From Pseudomonadota bacterium (GTDB lineage Bacteria > Pseudomonadota > Gammaproteobacteria > Pseudomonadales > Pseudomonadaceae), in NCBI GenBank assembly GCA_023431055.1, contig JAEYXX010000166.1, positions 1 through 37,024 on the forward strand: DNA of 37,024 nucleotides, given 5' to 3'. Of the stretch, positions 18,372-26,842 are shown piece after piece. The notes below the pieces were generated by a model. That model searched no databases. It was not told where the DNA came from and saw only the letters and a list, made by a program, of their open reading frames with translations. Made by a program: the position numbers and the translations under genes. Every line of letters begins with the position of its first letter. The stretch's first letter is position 1.

Positions 18372-20212
18372 CAGGTGTTCAGCTCAGCTACGACGGACTC
18401 GTCGCCGTCCTCGAACTGCTTGGCATGCAGTCTGGCGTAGTAGCCATTCTGTGCCAGCAACTCGGCGTGATTGCCGCGCTCGACAATCTGCCCCTGATCC
18501 ATCACCAGAATCAGATCGGCCTTCTCGATGGTGGTCAGGCGGTGCGCGATAACCAGGGTGGTACGGCCCTGCATCACCTGATCCAGCGCGGCCTGTATAT
18601 GCCGCTCGGACTCTGTGTCCAGCGCCGAGGTGGCCTCGTCGAGAATCAACAGCGGCGCATCCTTGAGCAGCGCACGGGCAATAGCCAGGCGCTGACGCTG
18701 CCCGCCGGATAGCAGCACGCCGTTCTCGCCGACCAGGGTGTCATAGCCTTGCGGCATCTTCTCGATGAACTCGGCAGCATAGGCATCGGCGGCCGCCTGC
18801 TGCACGGCTTCAAGTGGTGCACCGGCCAAGTCGCCATAAGCGATATTGTTGCGCACCGTATCGTTGAACAGGGTGACGTGCTGGGTGACCAGAGCGATAT
18901 GGCGGCGCAGGTTACGAAGGGTGTAATCCTCCACATCCACCCCATCGAGCAGGATCTGCCCCTGCTCATGGTGATAGAAACGCGGAATCAGGTTGGCCAG
19001 GGTCGACTTGCCGCTGCCGGAACGGCCGACCAGCGCCACCATCTGGCCAGGCTCGGCGACGAAGGAAATGTTCTCCAGCACGGGCTTCTCCGAGCCTGGA
19101 TAGCTGAAGCTCAGACCACGGACCTCGAGCCGGCCGCTGATGCGCTCACGCTCCTGAGTGCCACGATCAATTTCCGGTGCCTCATCCAGCTGTTCGAAGA
19201 TGCTCTCGGCACCGGCGACGCCCTTCTGAATAGTCGAGCTGACCTCGGATAGCTGGCGAATGGGCTTGGGCAGCAAACCTGCCAGGGTGATGTAAGCCAC
19301 GAGATCCCCTGCCGAGGCATCGCCGCGCAGCAACAGCACCAGGAACATCAGCACTGCCATGGCGCTGTAGATCACCAATTGCAGCGACGGGGTATAAACA
19401 GCGTTGGTCTTCACCATCTTCAACTGCTTGAGCTTGTTTTCCTCACTGGCGCCCAGAAAACGCTGCTTCTCGTAGTCCTCTCCACCAAAACTTCGCACAA
19501 CGCGATAGCCCTGGATGCTCTCAGAGGTAACATGGGTGACATCGCCCATGCTGGTTTGAATTTTCTTGCTCTGCTTGCGGAATTTCTTGCTGGTGCTGGT
19601 CACCATCAGGCCGATCACAGGCAGGATCGCCACCATTACCAGCGTCAGTTTCCAGTTCATCCACAGCAAGGTGGCGAACAGGAATATGACCGTCATCCCC
19701 TCGCGCACCACGACCTTGATCGCGTCGGTGGCGGCACCGGTGACCATGGTCACGTTGTAGGTGATGCGCGAAATAAGATGACCGGAATTGTGGTTGTCGA
19801 AGTAACGGTTGGGCAGCGTCAACAGGTTGTTGAACAACTCGACACGCAGGTCCTGAACCAGCCCCATGGAAACCTTTGCCAAGTAGTAATTACCCAGGAA
19901 AGAGCCAATGCCTTGCCACAAGGCAATCAGCACGATCAGCAGAGGCACTGCCTGCAGCAGCTTTAAATGTGCCAGCCATGGAGCATGCTCCAGCAACCAG
20001 GGCACGCCTGCAAAGAGGCTCGCATCTGGATTGGACAATCCGTCGACGAAGTACTTAAGGATATAACCCAGCATCGGCTGAGTGGAGGCAAAAATCAGAA
20101 AGCCAGCCAGACTGAGCAAGAACAAACCGATGTAAGGTCTGACGTATCGTAGTAGGCGAAAATAGATCTTCAAACTGGAGGAGGCTTGAAGGTCCGCAGA
20201 GGTATCGGTCAT
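18371..20212 (-). CDS. msbA: Lipid A export ATP-binding/permease protein MsbA
   Basis: MsbA is the homodimeric ABC exporter that flips newly made lipid A-core from the inner to the outer leaflet of the inner membrane. The 613-aa half-transporter has six membrane segments in residues 25-330 and a nucleotide-binding domain with Walker A GRSGSGKST (396-404, K402), ABC signature LSGGQRQR (501-508) and Walker B LLILDEAT (E526). It is slightly longer than the ~582-aa E. coli protein, with a short N-terminal extension and a longer first periplasmic loop. It begins at the ATG at 20212 without an obvious Shine-Dalgarno sequence, and is divergent from the O-antigen ligase gene. It is the first gene of the msbA-mig-14-dnpA-hldE run. 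Confidence 0.97.
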   Translation of the reverse strand: MTDTSADLQASSSLKIYFRLLRYVRPYIGLFLLSLAGFLIFASTQPMLGYILKYFVDGLSNPDASLFAGVPWLLEHAPWLAHLKLLQAVPLLIVLIALWQGIGSFLGNYYLAKVSMGLVQDLRVELFNNLLTLPNRYFDNHNSGHLISRITYNVTMVTGAATDAIKVVVREGMTVIFLFATLLWMNWKLTLVMVAILPVIGLMVTSTSKKFRKQSKKIQTSMGDVTHVTSESIQGYRVVRSFGGEDYEKQRFLGASEENKLKQLKMVKTNAVYTPSLQLVIYSAMAVLMFLVLLLRGDASAGDLVAYITLAGLLPKPIRQLSEVSSTIQKGVAGAESIFEQLDEAPEIDRGTQERERISGRLEVRGLSFSYPGSEKPVLENISFVAEPGQMVALVGRSGSGKSTLANLIPRFYHHEQGQILLDGVDVEDYTLRNLRRHIALVTQHVTLFNDTVRNNIAYGDLAGAPLEAVQQAAADAYAAEFIEKMPQGYDTLVGENGVLLSGGQRQRLAIARALLKDAPLLILDEATSALDTESERHIQAALDQVMQGRTTLVIAHRLTTIEKADLILVMDQGQIVERGNHAELLAQNGYYARLHAKQFEDGDESVVAELNT

Positions 20213-20339
20213 GGAAATATGCCGCAGCCAGAACAGGGGCGAATACTATCACAGCCCCTCCCGCGTCATGGATGCGCGAAAAATCTACTGGTATCCCGTA
20301 GAATCGCGCCTCGAATCAGGATCTGGGGATACAGGATAA
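20213..20339. promoter_or_regulatory. Divergent msbA / ligase intergenic region
   Basis: A 127-bp AT-richer gap between divergent starts must carry promoters for both directions. The best plus-strand signal is a -10-like TAGAAT near 20300, without a good -35. AGGATAA lies just before the ligase ATG at 20340. No operator recognised. Confidence 0.4.
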
Positions 20340-21521
20340 ATGTCGCTTGCCTTGGGCGCATGGCCGCGCAATACATCGAACTTCATTAGCGAATGGATTT
20401 TACCAATCGGCTATTTCTGTTTGCTGACCGGTCTGACCTGGCTGGATGATCGCAGCCAGTATCACAAGCTCTTCTATGCTCTGATCGCAGCGCCGGCGCT
20501 GATTGCGATCGTGATGCAGCCCAAGCAGATTGCCCTGCAACTGAGTGAACCCGTCACTCTTTTGTTTCTTGCGTTCTCAGCCTGGGCGCTGATCAGCATC
20601 TCCTGGTCAGGCACCGAAGACTCCTTTGCCTCGCTAGCCAAGAGACCGCTGTATATCTTCATGCTTTTCACCGCCTGCATGCTGATGGCCCAACGCAACT
20701 GCTCCCGCCTGCTATTGATGCTGTCTCTGGCATCGCTGGCAATTATTCCTATAGCCGCATATGGATTAGTCGACTTCGCTACCCACTACACCCCCGGCGC
20801 TCGCCTGGTAGGTAGCGGGGCATTGGATAACCCACTGCTGAGCTCGCATGTATTTGGCTTGTTCTGCGTGATATGGCTTGGCTGGGTCATGACCTCCTCG
20901 TCGCGGTACTACTGCTTCGCGCTGATTCCGCTGGCGGTACTCTCAATGACTCTACTTGCAACGGGCTCCCGTACACCACTTGTTGCAGCTGCACTTACGG
21001 CGGCCTGGCTGACGCTTTGCTGCTGGAACAAACGCGCGCTCCTGCTGACCGGAGCCGGCGTTAGCGGGTTGATTATCCTTCTGCTGGCCTTCCCTGAAAG
21101 CCTGCTTAACCGAGGCACATCCTACCGCCTGGAAATCTGGCAATTGGCGCTGGAGCAGATACGCTCGCAACCATGGATCGGGCACGGCTTCGATGCGCAT
21201 CTCGCGATCAATGTGCCCGGTACTCATTACTCATTTAGCGAACCTCATAGCTTCTTCCTAGGCGTCCTCTATTACACCGGCGTAGTCGGTGCCCTCTGCT
21301 GGGCTCTGATGCACGGCGTAGCTCTCTGGACCTGCTGGCGACGACGCGGTGACTTGTATTTCATCATCGCTGGCGCACTGGTTGTTTACGGACTGGGCGC
21401 AGGCCTTACTGAGGGAGGGGGAATTCTTCCCCGCCCCAAAGAACACTGGTTCTTGACTTGGATTCCGCTCGCACTGGTGGCGGCGCTGAGTATCGGACGC
21501 AAGCAGGAGCGCGCACTTTGA
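20340..21521 (+). CDS. waaL: O-antigen ligase (WaaL family)
   Basis: Polytopic inner-membrane ligase that transfers undecaprenyl-linked O-antigen to the lipid A-core in the periplasm. The 393-aa protein has about ten hydrophobic segments and the Wzy_C/WaaL signature: SRTPL (R211) at a membrane end, then a periplasmic loop with RGTSYRLEIWQLALEQI (R263), WIGHGFDAH, and EPHSFF with H303. H303 matches, in position and context, the essential histidine reported for P. aeruginosa WaaL. Low overall similarity is normal in this family, and an O-antigen polymerase of the same superfamily is the alternative, but location in the core cluster favours ligase. It is on the plus strand, against the rest of the cluster, and its stop overlaps the next ATG. 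Confidence 0.85.
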   Translation: MSLALGAWPRNTSNFISEWILPIGYFCLLTGLTWLDDRSQYHKLFYALIAAPALIAIVMQPKQIALQLSEPVTLLFLAFSAWALISISWSGTEDSFASLAKRPLYIFMLFTACMLMAQRNCSRLLLMLSLASLAIIPIAAYGLVDFATHYTPGARLVGSGALDNPLLSSHVFGLFCVIWLGWVMTSSSRYYCFALIPLAVLSMTLLATGSRTPLVAAALTAAWLTLCCWNKRALLLTGAGVSGLIILLLAFPESLLNRGTSYRLEIWQLALEQIRSQPWIGHGFDAHLAINVPGTHYSFSEPHSFFLGVLYYTGVVGALCWALMHGVALWTCWRRRGDLYFIIAGALVVYGLGAGLTEGGGILPRPKEHWFLTWIPLALVAALSIGRKQERAL

Positions 21522-22165
21522 TGCAGTGTCTCTCAAAGGAACAACTGCAGGCACTGATGCTCGACTCCAGCGTATTGGAGCAAGACGGGCTCGGCCCCAA
21601 AGTCCTTCGCCTGCAGGACAGCAGCTTTCTGAAGCTATTTCGCACACGTCGACTGTTTTCCAGCGAAACCCTGAAGCCCTATGCCAAGCGCTTCGCAGAC
21701 AATGCCAGACAACTACAGAACCTGGGTTTTATCGCGCCACAGATAATCGAGGTATACCGCGTAGAGGACGAAGTGAACGGGACTGCCGTGCACTATTGGC
21801 CGCTTCCGGGCGAAACACTGAGACAGGCCCTGCAGCAGGCACAGCCGGAACAGCGATGCCTGTTGATTAATCAGTTCGGGCAACTGCTGGCGCGCCTGCA
21901 TGAGAAGGGCGTCTATTTCCGCTCCATCCACTTGGGTAACGTACTGCTGCTGCCTAATGGCTCCCTCGGCCTGATAGATGTTGCTGACATGAAGCTTGGA
22001 CGACGCCCACTCAACCTGAGCATGCGCCAACGCAATCTGAAGCACATGCGTCGCTACGAACAAGACGAGGAGTGGTTGTTCAAGTTGCACAGGGACGCTT
22101 TCAGCGATGGCTACTGCCAGTACGCCCCTCGCCTTGCTCAAGCGCTGCTACTGAGGACGGAGTGA
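21521..22165 (+). CDS. Kinase-fold LPS core protein lacking the HRD aspartate (PA4998-like)
   Basis: A 214-aa soluble protein with the reduced kinase fold of LPS core kinases (WaaP/InaA type, often annotated toluene tolerance or LPS kinase). Candidate ATP lysine is K38 (SSFLKLF); the hinge region is [10 protein letters not shown]. The catalytic loop reads FRSIHLGN (133-140), where the usual HRD aspartate is Ser135 while N140 is kept; the metal-binding DFG-like aspartate D153 is present (LIDVADMK). So phosphotransfer may be lost or unusual. From memory PA4998-type proteins next to waaL look similar. The ATG overlaps the ligase stop (TGATG), so the pair is coupled. Its last 18 bp overlap the convergent acetyltransferase gene. 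Lower G+C than neighbours. Confidence 0.75.
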   Translation: MQCLSKEQLQALMLDSSVLEQDGLGPKVLRLQDSSFLKLFRTRRLFSSETLKPYAKRFADNARQLQNLGFIAPQIIEVYRVEDEVNGTAVHYWPLPGETLRQALQQAQPEQRCLLINQFGQLLARLHEKGVYFRSIHLGNVLLLPNGSLGLIDVADMKLGRRPLNLSMRQRNLKHMRRYEQDEEWLFKLHRDAFSDGYCQYAPRLAQALLLRTE

Positions 22166-22783
22166 CGCAGCACGTCGCTCCACGTACTCAAGAAAAGAAT
22201 CCAGCCGCTCACTGCACAGCAGCGCACTGACCTTACGCACCTCGTCTTCAGGCCATTCCCACCATCTCGCTGCCAGGAGCGCCTCCCTGACTGGCTCACT
22301 GAAACGCCAACGAATGTGCTTCGCTGGATTGCCAGCCACGATCGAGTAAGGAGCCACATCTCGACTCACCACGGCGCCAGCAGCGACTACTGCACCATCG
22401 CCCACCGTCACGCCAGAAAGAATCATTGCCCCAGTACACAGCCACACATCACTGCCAATCACCACATCACCGCGAGTGAAGGCATAGCCGGTAATCTCCG
22501 CAGCCTCGTCAATCATGACCGGGAACGGGTAGGTCGTAACCCACTCGGTACGATGATGCCCACCGAGGAATATTTCGACCTGCTCAGCGATTGATGTGTA
22601 TGCGCCTATGCGAAGCGTAGCGCCCTCCCCCCAATCATGGACTATGGGTAGACCATAGCTCCCTACGCCTATCGAGTAGTGTGGGTAGCGCTGGAGAAAG
22701 CGGGCCTGACCGCGATACAGCTTCGGTAGCTTACGGATTGCACGCTTGCTCCGACGCTCTCGAAATCTTGCCCAGAAACCCAT
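22148..22783 (-). CDS. Hexapeptide-repeat acetyltransferase (CatB/Vat-like, xenobiotic acetyltransferase family)
   Basis: A 211-aa cytoplasmic left-handed beta-helix acetyltransferase. Hexapeptide repeats run from [18 protein letters not shown] to [20 protein letters not shown] and [19 protein letters not shown], followed by the acetyl-CoA-binding end [16 protein letters not shown]. The loop [14 protein letters not shown] (74-87) carries the catalytic histidine (H76 or H77) as in xenobiotic/streptogramin-type enzymes. In this setting, at the end of the core glycosyltransferase run, the natural substrate is more likely a core or O-antigen sugar than an antibiotic. I start at the ATG at 22783, preceded by GGAGAAG and 2 nt after the GT2 stop; the longer open frame lies inside GT2. 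Three-prime ends overlap the convergent kinase gene by 18 bp. Confidence 0.82.
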   Translation of the reverse strand: MGFWARFRERRSKRAIRKLPKLYRGQARFLQRYPHYSIGVGSYGLPIVHDWGEGATLRIGAYTSIAEQVEIFLGGHHRTEWVTTYPFPVMIDEAAEITGYAFTRGDVVIGSDVWLCTGAMILSGVTVGDGAVVAAGAVVSRDVAPYSIVAGNPAKHIRWRFSEPVREALLAARWWEWPEDEVRKVSALLCSERLDSFLEYVERRAASLRPQ

Positions 22784-22785
22784 GA

Positions 22786-23670
22786 TCAGTTCTTCTCCAG
22801 AGGCGAGAAAAGAAGACGCCCCAATCCACGCCAGGTTTTCTTGTTCCATTTACGCAACGGAATCTGCCTGAGCAACTGCCGCGCGTAATCACGGTCTCGA
22901 TTGGAACACTTCAGGAACATTGAACTGAGGAACCGAGTCCTGACGAATTCGTATTGAGGGTGGTCCTTGAACAAGGCATAAGTACGCAGAATGCTATCCA
23001 CCATGAACGGGGTGTTCTTGGAGGAATTACTGCCATGCTTGCGGTACTGGGCCAACACCTCGCCAAGACAGTCGATGTAATAACCTGCATGAGTGATCTT
23101 GAGCTCGATAAGCAGATCCTCTAACCGAATCTCAGGATCGAACCCCCCGACCCGCTCCAACGCCTCTTTGCGAAACAGTAGCGTAGGCGCCGGCGGATAG
23201 GGTTTACGCTCCATGAACACGTCATCGAAATCCAGTCGACGAAACGCTATATCTCGACGCTGACGAGACTCAGGAAAGAGATGGCCGTCCGAATCGATCA
23301 ACTCGATATTGCCGGCACAGATCCCGACTTCCGGCTTATCCCGCATGTAAGCAACCTGCTTGGCTATACGCTCCGGTACCATGATGTCATCCGAGCCGAA
23401 CGGAGCAATCAGGCTGCCTTGGGCACGTGAAACCGCGTCATTGAGCGTATGCGTCAACCCCCTGTTCTGCTGAACACGAAACTCGAATCCATATTCTTGC
23501 TGCAGACGTTCGATTCGCGCCACGCTGTCGTCCGTGGAGCCGTCATCGATAACCAACAACTCGATATTTGGGTATGTCTGCTGCACGACGCTGAGGATGC
23601 AATGCTCGATGTAGCGCGCATGGTTGTATGAAGCGATCACCACCGTGACCAATGGCAGTTGCTCCGTCAT
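22786..23670 (-). CDS. wapR: Family 2 glycosyltransferase, probably WapR-like outer-core rhamnosyltransferase
   Basis: A 294-aa cytoplasmic GT-A glycosyltransferase. The N-terminal fold shows [29 protein letters not shown] with D42-D43, and the metal-binding SDD at 93-95 ([12 protein letters not shown]); a region [18 protein letters not shown] supplies the acceptor-side acidic residues. In P. aeruginosa the GT2 at this place, WapR, adds the 1,3-linked rhamnose that receives O-antigen; length and neighbours (ligase on one side, Ssg-like GT4 on the other) agree, but specificity cannot be read from sequence. The ATG overlaps the preceding GT4 stop by 4 nt (ATGA). Lower G+C than the flanks. Confidence 0.75.
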   Translation of the reverse strand: MTEQLPLVTVVIASYNHARYIEHCILSVVQQTYPNIELLVIDDGSTDDSVARIERLQQEYGFEFRVQQNRGLTHTLNDAVSRAQGSLIAPFGSDDIMVPERIAKQVAYMRDKPEVGICAGNIELIDSDGHLFPESRQRRDIAFRRLDFDDVFMERKPYPPAPTLLFRKEALERVGGFDPEIRLEDLLIELKITHAGYYIDCLGEVLAQYRKHGSNSSKNTPFMVDSILRTYALFKDHPQYEFVRTRFLSSMFLKCSNRDRDYARQLLRQIPLRKWNKKTWRGLGRLLFSPLEKN

Positions 23671-24824
23671 TTCCTCACCTCGTTCAGCGCAGATTCGATC
23701 AATTCCAGATACTGCTGGCGAAACACGTCAATATCGTGCTCTCTTTTCAAGTAGCTGTAAGACTGTTCACCCTTGATCCGAAGCTGCTCATCACTGAGGG
23801 AAAGATACTCATCCAAGGCTTTGCTCAATCCCTCGACATCTGCCGGAGCGACAGCGATACCACCAGCCCCCTGAATCAACGGGAGCATGGCGGGGACATC
23901 GCTCGCAATTACTGGTAGCCGCCCGCTCATCCCCTCAAGCAACGCCAAACCCAAGCCCTCCGCCAAAGAGGGCATGGCCCATATGTCGAACGCCCGAACA
24001 TAGCGCAGAGCGTTATCTCGAAAGCCAAGCAAGTGAATACGCCCTTGCAAACTAAGAAGCTCCACCTCCTGTAGCAAGCGGTCGTGCTCGCGCCCCGCCC
24101 CAATGATTGCCAGCTGTACGTCCGGATAGCGCTGCGCAATCTGCGCAAAAGCACGGATCAGATGTATGTGCCCCTTTACCGGGACCAGTCGCCCCAATGC
24201 CCCGACAATCCGCACATTGGGCTCGAGCCCCAACTGAGAACGCGCCTGGTCACGTGATAACTGCAGACTTTCGGCCTGCACGATATCGATGGCATTGGTT
24301 ATCGCAACGGTATTGTTAGGAGTGAAGCCGCACCGACAATCCAGGAGGTACTGCTTAACCGCAGGAGAAACACCCACGAAACGCCAAGCGGGGCTAACCA
24401 GGCGGGCAGTCTGCTGACGACGATAGGCCCGATCGTATTCACCAAAACCATGGGCGATACCGATACAAAGGGGGATCTTGAGCCAGCGATTGAGCATCAG
24501 CATCATGTTCACGGGCTTGAAGCGATTACAGATCACTACATCGAAGCGCTCACTGCGGCAGTACTGAAATAGCCGCCACATAGCACGAATACGCATACCC
24601 TTGAGCTGTGCATCGGAGAACTCGAAATAGACAGAACGCTCAGCACGACTCTCGGGCTGACCGGTAGTCGGCCGCCCTCGGAGAAACGCATTGATCGTCT
24701 CGAAGCGCTCCAAAGGCAGGGCATGAAAAATCTGCTCCCCCAAATCGGCAAAATCGTGCGTCTTGATGTTGTAGTCTGGATGCAACTGCAGAACCTTGAT
24801 GCGACGCGCCTTACTCAATGCCAT
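23667..24824 (-). CDS. Family 4 glycosyltransferase (Ssg-like)
   Basis: A 385-aa GT-B retaining glycosyltransferase. The acceptor half begins IKVLQLHPDYNIKTHDFADL, and the donor half has GALGRLVPVKGHIHLIRAF and the GT4 nucleotide-sugar motif EX7E (E289, E297; EGLGLALLE). No membrane segment is present. It resembles Ssg/PA5001, a P. aeruginosa glycosyltransferase needed for outer core and O-antigen, and takes the same place next to the WapR-like gene. The ATG at 24824 lies within the last 10 nt of the DUF6625-like gene, so translation is coupled. Assignment as Ssg is from context and remembered similarity; the transferred sugar is unknown. Confidence 0.8.
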   Translation of the reverse strand: MALSKARRIKVLQLHPDYNIKTHDFADLGEQIFHALPLERFETINAFLRGRPTTGQPESRAERSVYFEFSDAQLKGMRIRAMWRLFQYCRSERFDVVICNRFKPVNMMLMLNRWLKIPLCIGIAHGFGEYDRAYRRQQTARLVSPAWRFVGVSPAVKQYLLDCRCGFTPNNTVAITNAIDIVQAESLQLSRDQARSQLGLEPNVRIVGALGRLVPVKGHIHLIRAFAQIAQRYPDVQLAIIGAGREHDRLLQEVELLSLQGRIHLLGFRDNALRYVRAFDIWAMPSLAEGLGLALLEGMSGRLPVIASDVPAMLPLIQGAGGIAVAPADVEGLSKALDEYLSLSDEQLRIKGEQSYSYLKREHDIDVFRQQYLELIESALNEVRK

Positions 24825-25687
24825 TGCGCAAATCCTTCTTCACTCACTATCCAGGCTCGCTTACCGGCCAATGCCTGCATCGCTTCCTGCGAGGGAGACG
24901 TCCTGTCAGACCACTCACCTCGTTTCCATATGGCGAAGTGAAAATAAGGAAACTGTCGATCACCGTTCTGATCGTTAGTCAGACAGCCATCTCGCCAGAA
25001 CCAGCGAAGAGGAAAACGAAAGCCACCATCAATCCAAGGTATACAGCCGTTTGGGGTACTGAATGCTTCAACGAACTCACTACGTCGGCGCAAGGGGTTG
25101 AAACGCCCCACCAAGTTGAAAAGGGGTTCTGGAAAATTCTTTCGCCATAAGAACAGGCGACTGAATGCGCCCTCGTCAAGCGCATGATGTTCTTGATCCC
25201 CCAAGCGTTCCTGCCAAGACGGCATACGCATGAACACTCGACGCATCACCTCGGTATTACGAATCAGGCACAAGTGCCCCGACACACGCCGAGCATGGGT
25301 GGAGTAAAGGTCGTAACGTGCAAGTCGCTCGTCAGAAAAGTACTGACGTAAGCGCCCGTAGATCAGATCGAGATCGCCAAACGCCCAAAAATCATATCCC
25401 CGTAACTGCTCCTTATGGATATAGCCAAGAGCAGGTTTCAGGTCACAAAGCTTGTAGGGGTTATGCGGCGTAAACGTTATACCCAAGCGCTCCGACACCA
25501 GAGAGCAATAATCTACATACGTCACGGGCTCAACACGAACATTGGCCGGCAAGTTATCCGGCTCACCACAGTCGCTGAATAGCAACCAGTCGATATCCGG
25601 ATTACTTCTGCAGCTTTCCAAGAACAAAGGCATCCAGAACGGCCAGCGCCCAAAATACGGAATGATGAAGCAAATGCTAGGGCTCAC
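24815..25687 (-). CDS. DUF6625-like predicted glycosyltransferase
   Basis: A 290-aa soluble protein resembling the DUF6625 family seen in capsule and LPS clusters, thought to be GT-A-like. It opens with a strand ICFIIPYFGRWP, has PYKLCDLKPALGYI, and a DxD-like motif at 105-107 in FWAFGDLDLIYG, suiting divalent-metal and nucleotide-sugar binding. Later parts include RRVSGHLCLIRNTE and HALDEGAFSRLF. I prefer the GTG at 25687, giving MSPSICFIIPYF; a TTG at 25708 would add seven residues and lacks a ribosome site. It begins 36 nt after the WapH-like stop and overlaps the Ssg-like start. In P. aeruginosa this place holds dnpA and mig-14, so this looks like an accessory insertion. G+C is about 50%. 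Confidence 0.7.
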   Translation of the reverse strand: MSPSICFIIPYFGRWPFWMPLFLESCRSNPDIDWLLFSDCGEPDNLPANVRVEPVTYVDYCSLVSERLGITFTPHNPYKLCDLKPALGYIHKEQLRGYDFWAFGDLDLIYGRLRQYFSDERLARYDLYSTHARRVSGHLCLIRNTEVMRRVFMRMPSWQERLGDQEHHALDEGAFSRLFLWRKNFPEPLFNLVGRFNPLRRRSEFVEAFSTPNGCIPWIDGGFRFPLRWFWRDGCLTNDQNGDRQFPYFHFAIWKRGEWSDRTSPSQEAMQALAGKRAWIVSEEGFAQWH

Positions 25688-25723
25688 AGTAACGATCCGG
25701 GAATACAATCAGAACAAGACAAG

Positions 25724-26842
25724 TTATTGGAACAGCCAACCGAGCGCCCAGAAGCGCACTCGTGCTGCCTGATCACTAAAGCACAGACTCAATCTACGCG
25801 CAGATAACGAAGGGTCGACCGCTCCCCCGGAACAGTCACGAAGCGCCACGGCCAACGCGGCAGGTTGACCGAATGCGACCAGCAAACCTTCGCCATCCAC
25901 CACCTCCCGACCACCACCACAATCGCTGCATATGACTGGCACTCCTGCGGCCATCGCCTCCAGCAACACCATGCCGAACGGCTCATGATCGGAGGTCAGC
26001 GCGAAGACATCGAAGGCCTTGAAATAGCGCCGTCCATTCGCTACCTGCCCAAGAAAACGCACGGACTCGCTGACGCCCAGTTCCAACGCCAGCGCCCGGA
26101 GCGCAGACTCCAGCCGACCAGTGCCCATGATCGCCAGCAAGCTGCCGTCCGGCAGCTGCGGCAGTGCCAGGGCGAAGCCACGGATCAGCGTGGCCTGATC
26201 CTTGTCCGGGTGCAGGCGGCCGACGTTGCCGACCACCCAGGCGTCCTGCGGCAAGCCCAGATGTTCACGGGCAGCCTCCCGAGATACCTGTTCAGCCTGC
26301 ACGGCCTCGACATCGATACGGTTGTAGAGGGTTTCGATGCGCTCGACCGGCCAACTGGGCAAGCAGGCGCGCATGTCGTCACGCACCGCGTTGGACACGC
26401 CAAGCAACGCCAGGCGCTTGCGAAAGAAGTTGGCGAACAGCTGGCGTGAACGACGCTTGTAGTCGCCAAAGGCGTGATGCACGCCGATCACCGGCAGGTC
26501 GCTGCCGAGCAGGGCAACATAGATCGGCTTGAAACGGTGTGCGATGCACAGGGCAAAGTCGCGCGAGGCGGCGATACGCCGGAAATCGCGGATTGCCCCT
26601 AGTTTCAGACCACGCACCTGCGCGCTGGAATAGTCGAGAAAGATGACCTCGTCGGAAGCCGAGCCGCGCTCGACCTCCGCTGACGGCTTACCAGTCAGGT
26701 AGACGGTGCAAACCTTGTAGGGCGTGCCCTTGAACAACACGGCGTATTGCCGAGCGCAGTCCAGAAAGGGGCCGTCATAACCATGGCAGAACTGCAGAAC
26801 CCAGCGCTGCCGCTGGTCAGCAGCCTGTTCAGACGTTGTCAT
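25724..26842 (-). CDS. wapH: Family 4 glycosyltransferase, WapH-like outer-core enzyme
   Basis: A 372-aa GT-B glycosyltransferase. Features are RWVLQFCHGYDGPFLDCARQ at the N-terminus, ACCEPTOR-side VIGVHHAFGDYKRRSRQLF, donor-side VVGNVGRLHPDKDQATLI, and EX7E with E287 and E295 (EPFGMVLLE). The N-terminus and position, directly downstream of the carbamoyltransferase, match WapH (PA5004), which adds an outer-core glucose in P. aeruginosa. The ATG at 26842 overlaps the carbamoyltransferase gene end by 14 nt. The 3' quarter drifts toward lower G+C, marking the edge of the atypical segment. Family is certain; donor and linkage are inferred. Confidence 0.82.
   Translation of the reverse strand: MTTSEQAADQRQRWVLQFCHGYDGPFLDCARQYAVLFKGTPYKVCTVYLTGKPSAEVERGSASDEVIFLDYSSAQVRGLKLGAIRDFRRIAASRDFALCIAHRFKPIYVALLGSDLPVIGVHHAFGDYKRRSRQLFANFFRKRLALLGVSNAVRDDMRACLPSWPVERIETLYNRIDVEAVQAEQVSREAAREHLGLPQDAWVVGNVGRLHPDKDQATLIRGFALALPQLPDGSLLAIMGTGRLESALRALALELGVSESVRFLGQVANGRRYFKAFDVFALTSDHEPFGMVLLEAMAAGVPVICSDCGGGREVVDGEGLLVAFGQPAALAVALRDCSGGAVDPSLSARRLSLCFSDQAARVRFWALGWLFQ

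Noticed and set aside
22784..22849. Upstream start of the acetyltransferase
   Set aside because: Would overlap GT2 by more than 60 nt; the ATG at 22783 has GGAGAAG at a good distance.
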